Source: Chryseobacterium indologenes
GTDB lineage: Bacteria > Bacteroidota > Bacteroidia > Flavobacteriales > Weeksellaceae
NCBI RefSeq assembly: GCF_002025665.1
Contig: NZ_CP018786.1
Location: 806,001 to 870,000, forward strand
Direction: 5' to 3'
DNA: 64,000 bases
Shown here: one piece after another, positions 36,226 to 45,912 of the stretch
How positions within the stretch are numbered: position 1 is the first letter of the stretch
How the letters are laid out: each line of letters starts with the position of its first letter
Made by a program: the position numbers and the translations under genes
The notes under the pieces: generated by a model
What the model saw: the letters and a program-made list of their open reading frames with translations, nothing else
Databases searched by the model: none
Told to the model about the DNA's origin: nothing

Positions 36226-36660
36226 TTACTGAAGAACAAATTTAGCTAAAGGAGCCATTCTTGCTTTGTTTAAAGTAAGTGTATTTCCGTTTACTGAGTA
36301 ATTGTCTGCTGCAAGAATTGCTTTGGTAAATTGATTTTCAATATCAAGATCCTCGCAAGCCATCATGGTAGACATTCCCTGATTGAATTTAATTCTCATC
36401 ATTTCAGGTTTGATCTCAAAAGTTCCTCCCAAACCATTACATCCTGCATGTCCCTGATATCTCATACCATCCATTTCGAGTTTAAAATAAGGATTGTTTT
36501 TAGGATTTTTCAGTTCAATCGGCTTTCCGTTAAGCTCTGTAAGTTTCCATGTTTTTCCTGTAATATCAGTAGTTGCTTTTTGAGCATTTTGTGTTTTACA
36601 TGAAACAACTAAAAATGTTGCGAGAACAAGTGCCGATAAATAATAATATAAACTTTTCAT
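36226..36660 (-). CDS. META-domain lipoprotein (144 aa)
   Basis: This exported lipoprotein has the lipobox LVVSC, followed by one META (HslJ-type) domain: TGKTWKLTELNGKPIELKN, YQGHAGCNGLGGTFEIKP and MSTMMACEDLDIENQFTKAI. META domains are found in heat-shock/motility-related HslJ and in many Bacteroidetes lipoproteins. Their biochemical role is not settled. It is followed upstream by another small lipoprotein gene in the same orientation, 38 bases away. Confidence 0.88.
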   Translation of the reverse strand: MKSLYYYLSALVLATFLVVSCKTQNAQKATTDITGKTWKLTELNGKPIELKNPKNNPYFKLEMDGMRYQGHAGCNGLGGTFEIKPEMMRIKFNQGMSTMMACEDLDIENQFTKAILAADNYSVNGNTLTLNKARMAPLAKFVLQ

Positions 36661-36698
36661 AATGTTTATTTTTTTAATTTGAATTGCTAATCCCTATG

Positions 36699-37091
36699 CT
36701 AATACGATGCCATTTTTGCAGGACCAGATTCTTTTTTTGCCTGTTTAAGATGGAACAGAACCATATCTACATTCTTTTTCAGGAAGGTGATATTTCCTTT
36801 AATATCAGAATATTGATACTCTTCATTGGAGGCAGTATATTCAGGTAAGGCATCACTTTTTTTAAGGTCAAAAGTTTTGCCGTTTAAATGTATTGTTGCT
36901 GTATTTTTGGTGTTGTTGATTGTGACTTCTATTTTTTCTCCATAGCTGTCAACATACACATTTTTTGAAATGTCATCTGTATTTTCTGGAGCAACAGCAG
37001 TAATGGTTTCAGCTTCTTTTCCGGGATGTTTACACGCTGTTAGGGAAATAATGGTCAATCCGAAAAGGACTGGTAATAATAATTTTTTCAT
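36699..37091 (-). CDS. Small lipoprotein (130 aa), possibly MliC-like
   Basis: The N-terminus has a lipobox (TIISLTACKHPGK). The mature part is beta-rich (VYVDSYGEKIEVTINNTKNT, ATIHLNGKTFDLKK, then NITFLKKNVDMVLFH). This layout recalls the MliC lysozyme-inhibitor fold, where an exported small barrel blocks C-type lysozyme. The resemblance is weak and the typical cysteine pair is absent, so it is offered only as a possibility. It probably shares a transcript with the META lipoprotein downstream. Confidence 0.55.
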   Translation of the reverse strand: MKKLLLPVLFGLTIISLTACKHPGKEAETITAVAPENTDDISKNVYVDSYGEKIEVTINNTKNTATIHLNGKTFDLKKSDALPEYTASNEEYQYSDIKGNITFLKKNVDMVLFHLKQAKKESGPAKMASY

Positions 37092-37710
37092 AGTGATAAG
37101 TGATTTTAAAGTGTTTCATGAATTATGATGTTAATGCTATATAAATTTACAAATATTTTTAATAAATATATGTTAATTTTTCATAAACTAACAGAAAATT
37201 AAAGTTTTAGATAATTTAACTCACTGTTTTTGGAAACAAAATTCACAAAACAGAAAGTAATAATTATTGAAGAAGATTAAGGATAACCGTTGTTAATTCA
37301 GGGTTTTTAACGAACTTGTTTTCAGTAGTATAATGTTGTTTTTTTTCATTTTTCATTTGTTGTGTTAATTTTCGGCAAAAATAATTCAAAAAGAAGAGAG
37401 TAACAATAAGTTAATGTTAATAATTATAATTCATGATAAAGTTTAGGTTTGCCTAATGAAATTTTCAAAATAGAGTACCAGGTCACTTAAAATGTTCAAA
37501 AAAGCAACAACTTTAAAATTAAAATTTCCTTAAATCAAAAAAAATGGCTTGATATTTGAAAATTGAAACTTGCACAGATGAGATGTCAGGGTTGCTCGAA
37601 TTATGCTTGAATAAACGAAATATTTAATATTTATCATTTTTTAATATTCAGGTATTTTAAAGAAGAGTTAAATTTTGTTAATCCATGATGGTAATATCAT
37701 AATCTGGGTG
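37092..37710. other. Long AT-rich non-coding stretch
   Basis: No credible reading frame or RNA gene is visible. Poly-A/T tracts are frequent, and no stable GC-containing hairpin was found. It should contain the divergent promoters for the lipoprotein pair (minus) and the small membrane protein (plus). Confidence 0.5.
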
Positions 37711-37718
37711 TACATTTG
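37711..37718 (+). promoter_or_regulatory. -7 promoter box upstream of the small membrane protein
   Basis: TACATTTG followed by CAAC matches TAnnTTTG and lies 10 nt before the ATG at 37729, implying a very short leader. No TTG at the right spacing was seen. Confidence 0.45.
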
Positions 37719-37728
37719 CAACTTCAAA

Positions 37729-38115
37729 ATGAGAAACTTCGTAGTATATTTTTTAACCGGTCTTTTTCTGCTCTTTGTAGTAGAAAGCAGACTTGATGTT
37801 AAAACGCTCCGAAACGATTATAACGGTCATGTTTCTCATCATATGCCGAAAAGAGCCAACCGCCTGAATCAGACTTTTGAAAAACTCTCTGTTCAGCAGA
37901 TGGCCGATAATGTAGACAATTCCACTTTAGAACTTACCGAAGATGATTTCCAGCTTTCTGATGTATGGCAGGCTGTTATTGTTTTTGCCGGAGTCTTCTC
38001 TTTAGTCTATATTTTTGGATTAAAAAGCTATAAACGATCCAAACCGGATATTCATGGCTTTGTTCTTGGTTTAGCAACCAAAAGATTTATTCTTATCCGC
38101 TCTATTAGAATTTAA
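37729..38115 (+). CDS. Small membrane protein of unknown function (128 aa)
   Basis: I do not recognise a family. The protein opens with a signal-anchor (MRNFVVYFLTGLFLLFVVES). A polar middle follows, then a second helix (VWQAVIVFAGVFSLVYIFGL) and a basic tail (KSYKRSKPD, ending LIRSIRI). The open frame extends to a TTG at 37675, but the ATG at 37729 begins directly on the hydrophobic helix. It lies 145 bases upstream of the RND efflux adaptor in the same orientation and could belong to its transcript. Confidence 0.6.
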   Translation: MRNFVVYFLTGLFLLFVVESRLDVKTLRNDYNGHVSHHMPKRANRLNQTFEKLSVQQMADNVDNSTLELTEDDFQLSDVWQAVIVFAGVFSLVYIFGLKSYKRSKPDIHGFVLGLATKRFILIRSIRI

Positions 38116-38260
38116 AAATTTTCCGTTCTATTTATTTTCTGCCTGATTCCGGGTGGAAAGTACTTGCGTTGTGTATGCCGGTAATCATCACATCGTACTC
38201 CTTTTATTACCATTTTTTATTTCTATCAAAACATTAACGATTTATATAAACTCTAGAATT

Positions 38261-39346
38261 ATGATAAAAAGAGTTGCTTCGGGAATTGCGCTGAGTGCCC
38301 TTTTGTTGGCGGTTGGCTGCAATAAGAAAAAAGAAGAAAAAGAAGAAGTTACCGTCTATCCGGTGACGTCCCCTGTGGTAATGGATACCGTAATCAACAA
38401 AGAATACGTAGCCCAGATTCAATCTGTAAAAAACATTGAAGTGAGAGCTCAGGAAAAAGGTTTCCTGGAAAAAATCTTTGTAGATGAAGGACAATACGTA
38501 CAGGCAGGACAAACATTGTTCCGTATTATGCCTAAACTGTATCAGGCAGAATTATTAAAAGCAAAAGCAGAAGTAGAACAAGCTTCTATTGAGCTTAAAA
38601 ATGCAAGTACACTGGCAGGAAACAACATCGTTTCTAAAAATGAAAGAGCAATGGCAAAAGCTAAATTGGATGCTGCCAATGCAGAAATGAAACTGGCTCA
38701 GATCCATCTGTCTTTTACTGATATCAAAGCACCGTTTTCAGGGATTATTAACAGAATTCCACTGAAATTGGGAAGCCTTGTAGATGAAGGCGATTTGTTG
38801 ACTTCGTTATCAGACAACACAAGTATCTACACCTATTTCAACGTTTCAGAACCTGAATATTTAAGCTATCAGACTCATGCTGCAGACAGAGGCAGTAACC
38901 AGGTTTCTTTGATTACAGCAAATGGAGAAACGTATACACAAAAAGGAGAAATTCAGACGATTGAAGGTGAATTTGATAACGAAACCGGAAATATTGCTTT
39001 CCGTGCGAAATTCCCTAATCCTGACAAACTTCTGAGAAACGGAGAAACCGGAAAAGTGCAGATGTCTATGCCTGTTCATAATGCATTGATTATTCCACAG
39101 AAAGCAACCTATGAAATTCAGGATCAGAAATATGTATTTGTAATTGATAAAAATGGAGTGGCAAAATCCAGAAATATCAAAGTAGCCTATGAACTGCAGG
39201 ACTTGTATGTGGTAGGATCAGGAATTTCAAAAGGAGATCAGATCCTTCTTGAAGGAGTTCAGAAAGTAAAGGATGATCAAAAAGTGAAAACAAAATTCCA
39301 GGATCCTAAGAAAGTTCTTCAATCATTGAAACTAAAAGCAGAGTAG
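38261..39346 (+). CDS. RND efflux periplasmic adaptor, AcrA/MexA type lipoprotein (361 aa)
   Basis: This membrane-fusion protein bridges the inner-membrane RND pump and the TolC-like channel. The lipobox is LLLAVGCNKKKE. The lipoyl/barrel-sandwich half shows YVAQIQSVKNIEVRAQEKGF, the hairpin is alanine- and lysine-rich, and the return strand is IKAPFSGIINRIPLKLGSLV. The frame is open upstream to 38153, but the ATG at 38261 gives a proper lipoprotein signal. Gene order adaptor-pump-channel is canonical. The substrate is unknown; multidrug export is typical. Confidence 0.92.
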   Translation: MIKRVASGIALSALLLAVGCNKKKEEKEEVTVYPVTSPVVMDTVINKEYVAQIQSVKNIEVRAQEKGFLEKIFVDEGQYVQAGQTLFRIMPKLYQAELLKAKAEVEQASIELKNASTLAGNNIVSKNERAMAKAKLDAANAEMKLAQIHLSFTDIKAPFSGIINRIPLKLGSLVDEGDLLTSLSDNTSIYTYFNVSEPEYLSYQTHAADRGSNQVSLITANGETYTQKGEIQTIEGEFDNETGNIAFRAKFPNPDKLLRNGETGKVQMSMPVHNALIIPQKATYEIQDQKYVFVIDKNGVAKSRNIKVAYELQDLYVVGSGISKGDQILLEGVQKVKDDQKVKTKFQDPKKVLQSLKLKAE

Positions 39347-39367
39347 TGGTCTCTAAAGTGAAACAGT

Positions 39368-42300
39368 ATGTTTAAGAAATTCATTCGCAGACCAGTTCTG
39401 TCTATAGTAATCTCATTGATTATTGTATTTATGGGAATACTGTCATTGGTAAAACTTCCGGTGACCCAGTTCCCATCCATTTCTCCGCCTAAAGTAAATA
39501 TCACCGCAGAATATCCCGGAGCTAACAACGAATTGTTGATTAAATCCGTAGTAATTCCTTTGGAAAGAGGATTAAATGGAGTTCCAGGTATGAAATATAT
39601 GACTTCGGATGCCGGAAATGACGGGGAAGCTTCCATTCAGATTGTATTTGATCTGGGAACAGATCCCAATGTAGCTGCAGTAAACGTGCAGAACCGTGTA
39701 TCTTCAGTGGTAAATAAACTTCCGCCTTTGGTAGTGCGTGAAGGGGTAAAGATCACGCGTGAAGAACCCAACATGTTGATGTATATTAACCTGTACAGCG
39801 ATGATCCTAAAGCTGACCAGAAATTCCTTTTCAACTATGCAGATATCAACGTAATGTCTGAATTGAGAAGGGTAAGCGGTGTTGGTTTTGCCGATATCCT
39901 GGGAACCCGTGAATATGCCATGCGTATCTGGCTTAAGCCTGATAGATTAACAGCTTATAATATTTCAGCAGATGAAGTAATGGAATCTCTGAATGAGCAG
40001 AGTTTGGAAGCTTCCCCGGGTAAAACGGGTGAGAGTTCCGGGAAACGTTCTCAGTCTTTCGAGTATGTATTAAAATATCCAGGTCGTTTCAATAATGAAA
40101 AAGATTACGGAAACATTATTTTAAAAGCAAAACCGAACGGAGAATCTGTAAGGCTGAAAGATGTTGCCGATATAGAGTTTGGAAGTTCCATGTATGATAT
40201 TTATTCCACATTGAACGGAAAACCTTCAGCAGCAATCACGGTAAAACAATCCTATGGATCCAATGCAAGTGACGTTATCAAAAATGTGAAAGCATTGATG
40301 AAAGATCTTGAAAAAAATAACTTCCCTAAGGGAATGCATTACGATATCAGTTATGACGTTTCAAGATTCCTGGATGCATCTATGGAAAAAGTAATCCATA
40401 CTTTGTTTGAAGCCTTTATTCTGGTTGCTATCGTGGTATTCCTATTCCTTGGTGACTGGCGCTCAACATTGATTCCGGCATTAGCCGTTCCGGTTTCATT
40501 GGTAGGAACATTTGCGGTAATGTCTGCTTTCGGAATTACCCTGAATATGATTTCCCTCTTTGCCTTGGTAATGGCGATCGGGGTTGTGGTAGATGACGCG
40601 ATTGTAGTTATTGAAGCCGTTCACGCCAAGATGGAAGAAAAACATCTTTCTCCATTGAAGGCTACTGAAGAAGCTATGCATGAGATCAGTGGAGCAATTA
40701 TCGCAATTACATTGGTAATGGCATCGGTATTCATTCCGATTGCATTTATGTCCGGGCCGGTTGGGGTATTCTATCGTCAGTTCTCTATTACAATGGCTTC
40801 ATCCATTATTTTATCAGGGGTAGTGGCGCTTACTTTGACGCCGGCTTTATGTGCTTTGATCTTAAGAAATAATCATGGAAAGGCGAAGAAGAAAACTCCG
40901 ATTACTATTTTCCTTGATAAATTCAACAATCTGTTTACGAAAGGAGCTGGGAGATATGAGAAGATGCTGAATAAAACAGTAACGAAAAAGACAATAACAT
41001 TACCGTTGTTGTTAGCGTTTTGTGCCTGTACATTCTTTCTGAGTAACTCTTTACCTTCAGGATTTATCCCGGCTGAAGATCAGGGAATGATCTATGCCAT
41101 TATTCAGACGCCTCCGGGATCTACATTGGAAAGAACAAACCAGATTGCCAGAGAACTTTTGAGGGAATCTGAGGATATTGATGGGGTACAGTCTGTTTCT
41201 TCTCTTGCCGGTTATGAGATTTTGACGGAAGGTACTGGGTCAAACTCCGGAACCTGTCTGATCAACCTTAAAAGCTGGGAAGAACGTAAAGAATCTGCTG
41301 CAGAAATCATTGAAAAACTGGAAGAAAAAGCCAAAAATATTCCGGGAGCTAATATAGAATTCTTCCAACCACCTTCCGTTCCGGGATATGGAGCTGCAGG
41401 AGGTTTCGAACTTCGTTTGCTGGATAAAGCGGGAAGTGGAGATTATCATAAAATGGAGCAGGTGAGTAATGACTTTGTGAAGGAGCTTAAGAAGCGTCCG
41501 GAGCTTGGATCAGCATTTACGTTCTATTCTGCGAGTTTCCCACAATATATGCTGAAAATTGATAATGATCTTGCAGAACAAAAAGGAGTCACGATTGAAA
41601 AAGCGATGGATAACCTTTCAACATTGATCGGTTCCAACTATGAAACGAGTTTCATCCGCTTTGACAGACCCTATAAGGTAATTGTTCAGGCCGGTCCTCA
41701 ATACCGTGCCTTGCCAACTGACCTGCTGAAACTGTATGTTAAAAATGATAAAGACCAGATGGTTCCATACTCAGACTTTATGAGATTGGAAAAAGTATAT
41801 GGACTATCCGAAATTACCAGACATAATATGTATAACTCTGCAGAGGTAAGTGGAACTCCGGCACCTGGATATAGTAGTGGACAGGCCATCAAGGCCATTC
41901 AGGAAGTTGCGGATAAGACACTTCCAAGAGGTTTTGGTATCGACTGGGCGGGGATCTCTAAAGATGAAGTAAGCCGTGGTAATGAAGCCGTATTTATCTT
42001 CCTGGTATGTTTAGGATTTGTTTACTTGATTCTTTCGGCACAATATGAAAGTTTCATCCTTCCGTTACCGGTTATTTTATCCCTTCCGGTAGGTATTTTC
42101 GGAGCATTTTTATGCTTAAAATTATTAGGATTGGAAAACAATATCTATGCACAGGTGGCGATGGTCATGCTTATTGGACTTCTGGGTAAAAATGCCGTGT
42201 TGATTGTAGAATTTGCCGTTCAGAAAAAGGCAGAAGAAGGAATCCCTGTGGCAAAGGCTGCTATTGAAGGAGCTGCAATCCGTTTCCGTCCGATTTTGAT

Positions 42301-42559
42301 GACATCATTTGCATTTATTGCTGGGTTGATTCCTCTGGTAATCGCAACAGGACCGGGAGCGGTCGGTAACAGAACCATTGGTACTGCAGCAGCAGGAGGA
42401 ATGTTAATCGGAACTATTTTCGGATTGATGATTATCCCCGGACTGTATTATATCTTCGGAACAATTGCAGATAAGTCACGATTGGCCAGATATGAAGAAG
42501 AGAATCCTTTAACAGAACAAACTGAACCTTATGAACATGATGGAAAATTTGAAGACTAA
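39368..42559 (+). CDS. RND multidrug efflux pump, AcrB/HAE1 family (1063 aa)
   Basis: This is an inner-membrane, proton-driven trimeric pump of about 1050 residues with 12 helices and two large periplasmic loops. Visible blocks are FIRRPVLSIVISLIIVFMGI at the start, ITREEPNMLMYINLYS and the proton-relay helix FALVMAIGVVVDDAIVVIEA with the Asp pair. In the second half are GLLGKNAVLIVEFAVQKK and PILMTSFAFIAGLIPLV. It exports drugs, detergents or metabolites with the adaptor upstream and the outer-membrane channel downstream. The next gene overlaps its end by 29 bases. Confidence 0.95.
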   Translation: MFKKFIRRPVLSIVISLIIVFMGILSLVKLPVTQFPSISPPKVNITAEYPGANNELLIKSVVIPLERGLNGVPGMKYMTSDAGNDGEASIQIVFDLGTDPNVAAVNVQNRVSSVVNKLPPLVVREGVKITREEPNMLMYINLYSDDPKADQKFLFNYADINVMSELRRVSGVGFADILGTREYAMRIWLKPDRLTAYNISADEVMESLNEQSLEASPGKTGESSGKRSQSFEYVLKYPGRFNNEKDYGNIILKAKPNGESVRLKDVADIEFGSSMYDIYSTLNGKPSAAITVKQSYGSNASDVIKNVKALMKDLEKNNFPKGMHYDISYDVSRFLDASMEKVIHTLFEAFILVAIVVFLFLGDWRSTLIPALAVPVSLVGTFAVMSAFGITLNMISLFALVMAIGVVVDDAIVVIEAVHAKMEEKHLSPLKATEEAMHEISGAIIAITLVMASVFIPIAFMSGPVGVFYRQFSITMASSIILSGVVALTLTPALCALILRNNHGKAKKKTPITIFLDKFNNLFTKGAGRYEKMLNKTVTKKTITLPLLLAFCACTFFLSNSLPSGFIPAEDQGMIYAIIQTPPGSTLERTNQIARELLRESEDIDGVQSVSSLAGYEILTEGTGSNSGTCLINLKSWEERKESAAEIIEKLEEKAKNIPGANIEFFQPPSVPGYGAAGGFELRLLDKAGSGDYHKMEQVSNDFVKELKKRPELGSAFTFYSASFPQYMLKIDNDLAEQKGVTIEKAMDNLSTLIGSNYETSFIRFDRPYKVIVQAGPQYRALPTDLLKLYVKNDKDQMVPYSDFMRLEKVYGLSEITRHNMYNSAEVSGTPAPGYSSGQAIKAIQEVADKTLPRGFGIDWAGISKDEVSRGNEAVFIFLVCLGFVYLILSAQYESFILPLPVILSLPVGIFGAFLCLKLLGLENNIYAQVAMVMLIGLLGKNAVLIVEFAVQKKAEEGIPVAKAAIEGAAIRFRPILMTSFAFIAGLIPLVIATGPGAVGNRTIGTAAAGGMLIGTIFGLMIIPGLYYIFGTIADKSRLARYEEENPLTEQTEPYEHDGKFED

Positions 42560-43988
42560 AAATATAATCGCAGCCATTGCCTTATCACTTGTACTTGCAA
42601 GTTGTAAGACACCGATGGCGACTGTTATAAAAGACGAGGTAAAAGAAAATATTCCTCAGAACTTTAATCAGGAAGAACAGCAGGATGCTAACAACAATAG
42701 CGGAACAACACCGTGGAGACAGTTCTTTACTGATCCCAACCTTGTAACGCTTATTGAAACTGCTTTAAAAAATAATCAGGAGCTTCTGATCACTCTTCAG
42801 GAGATTGAAATTGCTAAAAGTGGTGTTTTAGCTAAAAAAGGAAGATTGACTCCAACGGTTTCTGCTGGAATAGGAGCGGGATTGAAAAAATCCGGCCGCT
42901 ATACCAGTGAAGGAGCTGGTGATGCTACCACAGAAATAGAACCCGGAAAAGAAATGCCGGATCCTCTTGGGAATTTTGAAGCAGGATTAAATGCAAGCTG
43001 GGAAATTGATATCTGGAAAAAACTGAGAACTGAGAAAGAATCTGCAGTGGCCCATTATCTTTCTACAGTGGAAGGGAAGAACTTTGTTTTATCTAATCTT
43101 ATTGAAGAAGTTGCAGATAATTATTATGAGTTATTGGCGCTTGATAATCAATTGGATATTATACAGCAGTATATCAAGCTTCAGCAGAGAGCATTGGAAA
43201 TTTCCAAAATTCAGAAAGAAGCGGCTGCGGCAACGGAACTCGCTGTGAAAAAATTTGAAGCAGAACTTGCGAAATCCAAAGCAGCAGAATATACAATCCG
43301 CCAGCAGATCACGGAGAAGGAAAATGAAATTAATGCTTTACTGGGAAGATATCCACAGCCAATTGTGAGAACAAAGGAAAACTTTATGTCTACCATTCCT
43401 CCCACAGTGTATACCGGAATCCCATCTCAGTTATTAGCCAACCGTCCTGATATCAAACAGGCAGAGTTGGAATTGAAGGCCTCAAAACTGGATGTGGAAG
43501 CAGCAAGAAAAGAATTCTATCCTTCTTTGGAAATTTCTGCAACATTAGGATTGGAAGCGTTCAAGCCTTCATACCTTGTTAAATTACCTGAATCGATTGC
43601 TTATAATCTTGTGGGCGAGCTGGCTGGACCACTTATTAACAAAAGTGCGATAAAAGCCAATTTTCAGACAGCAGATGCAAAACAGGTTCAGGCATTATAC
43701 GAATATGACAAAACCATTTTGAATGCTTATCTGGACGTTGCCAATTTAATGTCAAAGGTGAAAAATATAGATCAGTATTATCAGTTGAAATCACAGGAAA
43801 CCAGAGCCCTGGATCAGTCTATTGATATTGCCAATCAGTTGTTCCGTAATTCAAGAGCAGATTATCTTGAAGTGCTTTTGAACCAGAGAGATGCTTTAGA
43901 TGCTAAAATGGAGCTTATCGAAGCAAAACAAAAACAGCTCAGCACTGTAGTCGACATCTATAAAAGTTTAGGTGGAGGCTGGAAATAA
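42531..43988 (+). CDS. TolC-like outer-membrane efflux channel, NodT family (485 aa)
   Basis: This outer-membrane lipoprotein channel completes the tripartite pump. A lipobox (SLVLASCKTP) follows a short signal. Two repeated halves rich in long helices show the expected layout, including GNFEAGLNASWEIDIWKKLR, LANRPDIKQAELELKASKLD and SRADYLEVLLNQRDALDAKM. Translation probably starts at 42531, or a few codons later at an internal ATG (42540). Either way the start lies inside the pump gene, suggesting translational coupling. A terminator follows. Confidence 0.92.
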   Translation: MNMMENLKTKNIIAAIALSLVLASCKTPMATVIKDEVKENIPQNFNQEEQQDANNNSGTTPWRQFFTDPNLVTLIETALKNNQELLITLQEIEIAKSGVLAKKGRLTPTVSAGIGAGLKKSGRYTSEGAGDATTEIEPGKEMPDPLGNFEAGLNASWEIDIWKKLRTEKESAVAHYLSTVEGKNFVLSNLIEEVADNYYELLALDNQLDIIQQYIKLQQRALEISKIQKEAAAATELAVKKFEAELAKSKAAEYTIRQQITEKENEINALLGRYPQPIVRTKENFMSTIPPTVYTGIPSQLLANRPDIKQAELELKASKLDVEAARKEFYPSLEISATLGLEAFKPSYLVKLPESIAYNLVGELAGPLINKSAIKANFQTADAKQVQALYEYDKTILNAYLDVANLMSKVKNIDQYYQLKSQETRALDQSIDIANQLFRNSRADYLEVLLNQRDALDAKMELIEAKQKQLSTVVDIYKSLGGGWK

Positions 43989-44028
43989 AACATCATAATT
44001 CTATCAATAAACAGTTAATGTTTTTTGG

Positions 44029-44066
44029 AAGGGTCAATTCTTTTGAGTTGGCCCTTTTTATTTTTA
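44029..44066 (+). terminator. Terminator of the RND efflux operon
   Basis: AAGGGTCAA and the imperfect complement TTGGCCCTT form a stem with one bulge, followed by TTTATTTTT. Confidence 0.65.
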
Positions 44067-44261
44067 ACACGACATGTTCTGTCGCTGCGGATAGATATTT
44101 TTGCATTATAATAAGATAAATTGTAATACAACATAAAGTAAATTTGATTATTAATAGTATGATTTATAGCAGGTTGAAGTATTTCGATTTTCGTATCTTA
44201 AAAAGTGTTAAATTCGCTTCGTTTTAATAAACTAATTACTAACTCAAAAAACAACACGGGA

Positions 44262-45908
44262 ATGAAAAAATTCTATCTCGGTGCATTTACCTTATGCACG
44301 GTTCTGGGCGCATCTGCTCAGGAAGTGGTGTGGCAAAAAGACATCCAATCCTCTACCCAGGATTTTCTGAGCCAGGTCACCACAACCATTGATCAGCAGT
44401 ATCTGATCACAGGTAGTTCTATTCAAAGCAATAAGCAACAGGCTTCAGGCAGTAAGCAAAACAACGGTTACGATTTTCATCTGGTAAAACTTAACCAGCA
44501 GGGACAGGAAGTCTGGGAGAAATATTTTTCAGGACAAAACCATGATTATTTATCTGCTACGGTCACAACACAGGATGGCGGATTTCTTTTAGCTGGAACT
44601 TCCTATTCAGGAAAAGGCTTAGACAAAAAAGACGATTCCAAAGGCGGTTCAGATATCTGGCTGATCAGAATCAATGAATTCGGGGATGAATTGTGGCAGA
44701 AAACTCTGGGAAGTTCTTCTGATGAAGAAGCAAGATCTGTTATTCAAACTACCGATTTAGGATTCTTTGTGGCCGGGAATATACAGAACTCACCCAAAGG
44801 ATACGGGTCAAAAGATGTTTCAATTACCCGATTAGACAAAGACGGAAAAGAACTTTCTCAATTAATTTTAGGCGGAAAAGGCTTGGATGAAGTGGAAAAG
44901 ATGATTCCAACGAGAGATGGAGGTGCGCTACTTGGGATTTATTCGAGGAGTTCCGAGGTTCGTGATTCGGGATCTGAACAAGGTTCCGGGATGCGAGGTG
45001 CGGGTTCTGCATCAAACGTTCAAAACCCGAACCCCGTATCCCGAAACTCGAAACAAACTGAAAACTTCGGTGAGGGTGATTACTGGATCGTAAAGCTCGA
45101 CAAAAATGGAAAAGTAGAATGGGAAAAGAATTTTGGAGGAAAAGGAGATGATCATGTCAGAACTTTGGCTTTAACTTCAACAGGTTTCATCATTGGCGGA
45201 GAATCAAGATCAGAAAGATCAGGAAGCAAAACCGTTGGATTGGAAGAAGGAACAGACCTTTGGCTGATTGCTCTCAATGAAAGAGGAGACGAGCAGTGGC
45301 AGAAATCTTACAATTTCAAAAACAGAGATATTCTAATGGGAATGAGTGTGATTCAGAGCCAAGATGCAAGAACCAAGAATCAAGACTTTACAAAAGGAAT
45401 ATTGTTGGGAGGTTATACTCAGGCTGAAGGAAGAATACAAACGGATGATGAAACCTTCTGGATGCTCTATCTGGACCAGAATGGAAATGAGCAGTGGAGA
45501 AAACACGTAAAGGGAGAGTCCAGACAAAAAGAAGAAAGACTTTCCGACTTAAAACTGAACAGAGACGGTTCGATTATTCTGGCAGGAACCAGCGCAGAAG
45601 AACTCGGAAAAGAGAACTGGAAAATCGTGAAACTGGGAGACAAACAGGTTGATCAGCTGATTGAAAAATACGATATCAAAATCTATCCCAACCCTGTTTC
45701 AGATTATGCTTACGTAGAAATTGGCTTCAACGACTTTAAAGAAGCTGATATTCTGTTATATGACATGAGCGGAAGGCAGCTTCAAAGTATAAAAACCAAA
45801 AACAGAGTCACAAAGATCAATACCCAGGCTTTGGTACAGGGAGCTTATCTGGTGACGATAAAAACTGATACCAACAAAACGGCGAATGCCAAATTAATTA
45901 AGAAATAA
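44262..45908 (+). CDS. T9SS type A sorting-domain protein (548 aa), first gene of the RHS operon
   Basis: This is a secreted protein with a signal peptide (MKKFYLGAFTLCTVLGASAQ). It has about six repeats of a beta-propeller-like unit with recurring DGGFLLAGTS, DIWLIRINEFGDELWQKTLG and DFHLVKLNQQGQEVWEKYFS blocks. The C-terminal sorting domain of about 75 residues begins YDIKIYPNPVSDYAYVEIGF and ends AYLVTIKTD. Between two repeats lies a low-complexity stretch (SSEVRDSGSEQGSGMRGAGS) encoded by an inverted repeat, described separately. The ATG at 44262 is preferred over the open upstream extension. The next gene begins four bases after the stop, so this protein is co-expressed with the RHS pair and may be its surface partner. 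Confidence 0.85.
   Translation: MKKFYLGAFTLCTVLGASAQEVVWQKDIQSSTQDFLSQVTTTIDQQYLITGSSIQSNKQQASGSKQNNGYDFHLVKLNQQGQEVWEKYFSGQNHDYLSATVTTQDGGFLLAGTSYSGKGLDKKDDSKGGSDIWLIRINEFGDELWQKTLGSSSDEEARSVIQTTDLGFFVAGNIQNSPKGYGSKDVSITRLDKDGKELSQLILGGKGLDEVEKMIPTRDGGALLGIYSRSSEVRDSGSEQGSGMRGAGSASNVQNPNPVSRNSKQTENFGEGDYWIVKLDKNGKVEWEKNFGGKGDDHVRTLALTSTGFIIGGESRSERSGSKTVGLEEGTDLWLIALNERGDEQWQKSYNFKNRDILMGMSVIQSQDARTKNQDFTKGILLGGYTQAEGRIQTDDETFWMLYLDQNGNEQWRKHVKGESRQKEERLSDLKLNRDGSIILAGTSAEELGKENWKIVKLGDKQVDQLIEKYDIKIYPNPVSDYAYVEIGFNDFKEADILLYDMSGRQLQSIKTKNRVTKINTQALVQGAYLVTIKTDTNKTANAKLIKK
44984..45046. repeat. Intragenic inverted repeat encoding a linker
   Basis: Arms 44984-45009 (TTCCGGGATGCGAGG...) and 45021-45046 (CAAAACCCGAACCCCG...) are complementary at about 21 of 26 positions around an 11-nt loop. 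A related GGTTCGTGATTCGGGAT lies upstream at 44957. It stays in frame and encodes a Gly/Ser/Asn-rich linker. Confidence 0.7.
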
Positions 45909-45912
45909 ACAG

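Noticed and set aside
38153..38260. N-terminal extension of the RND adaptor
   Set aside because: ATG 38261 gives a proper lipoprotein signal; the extension has no recognisable sequence.
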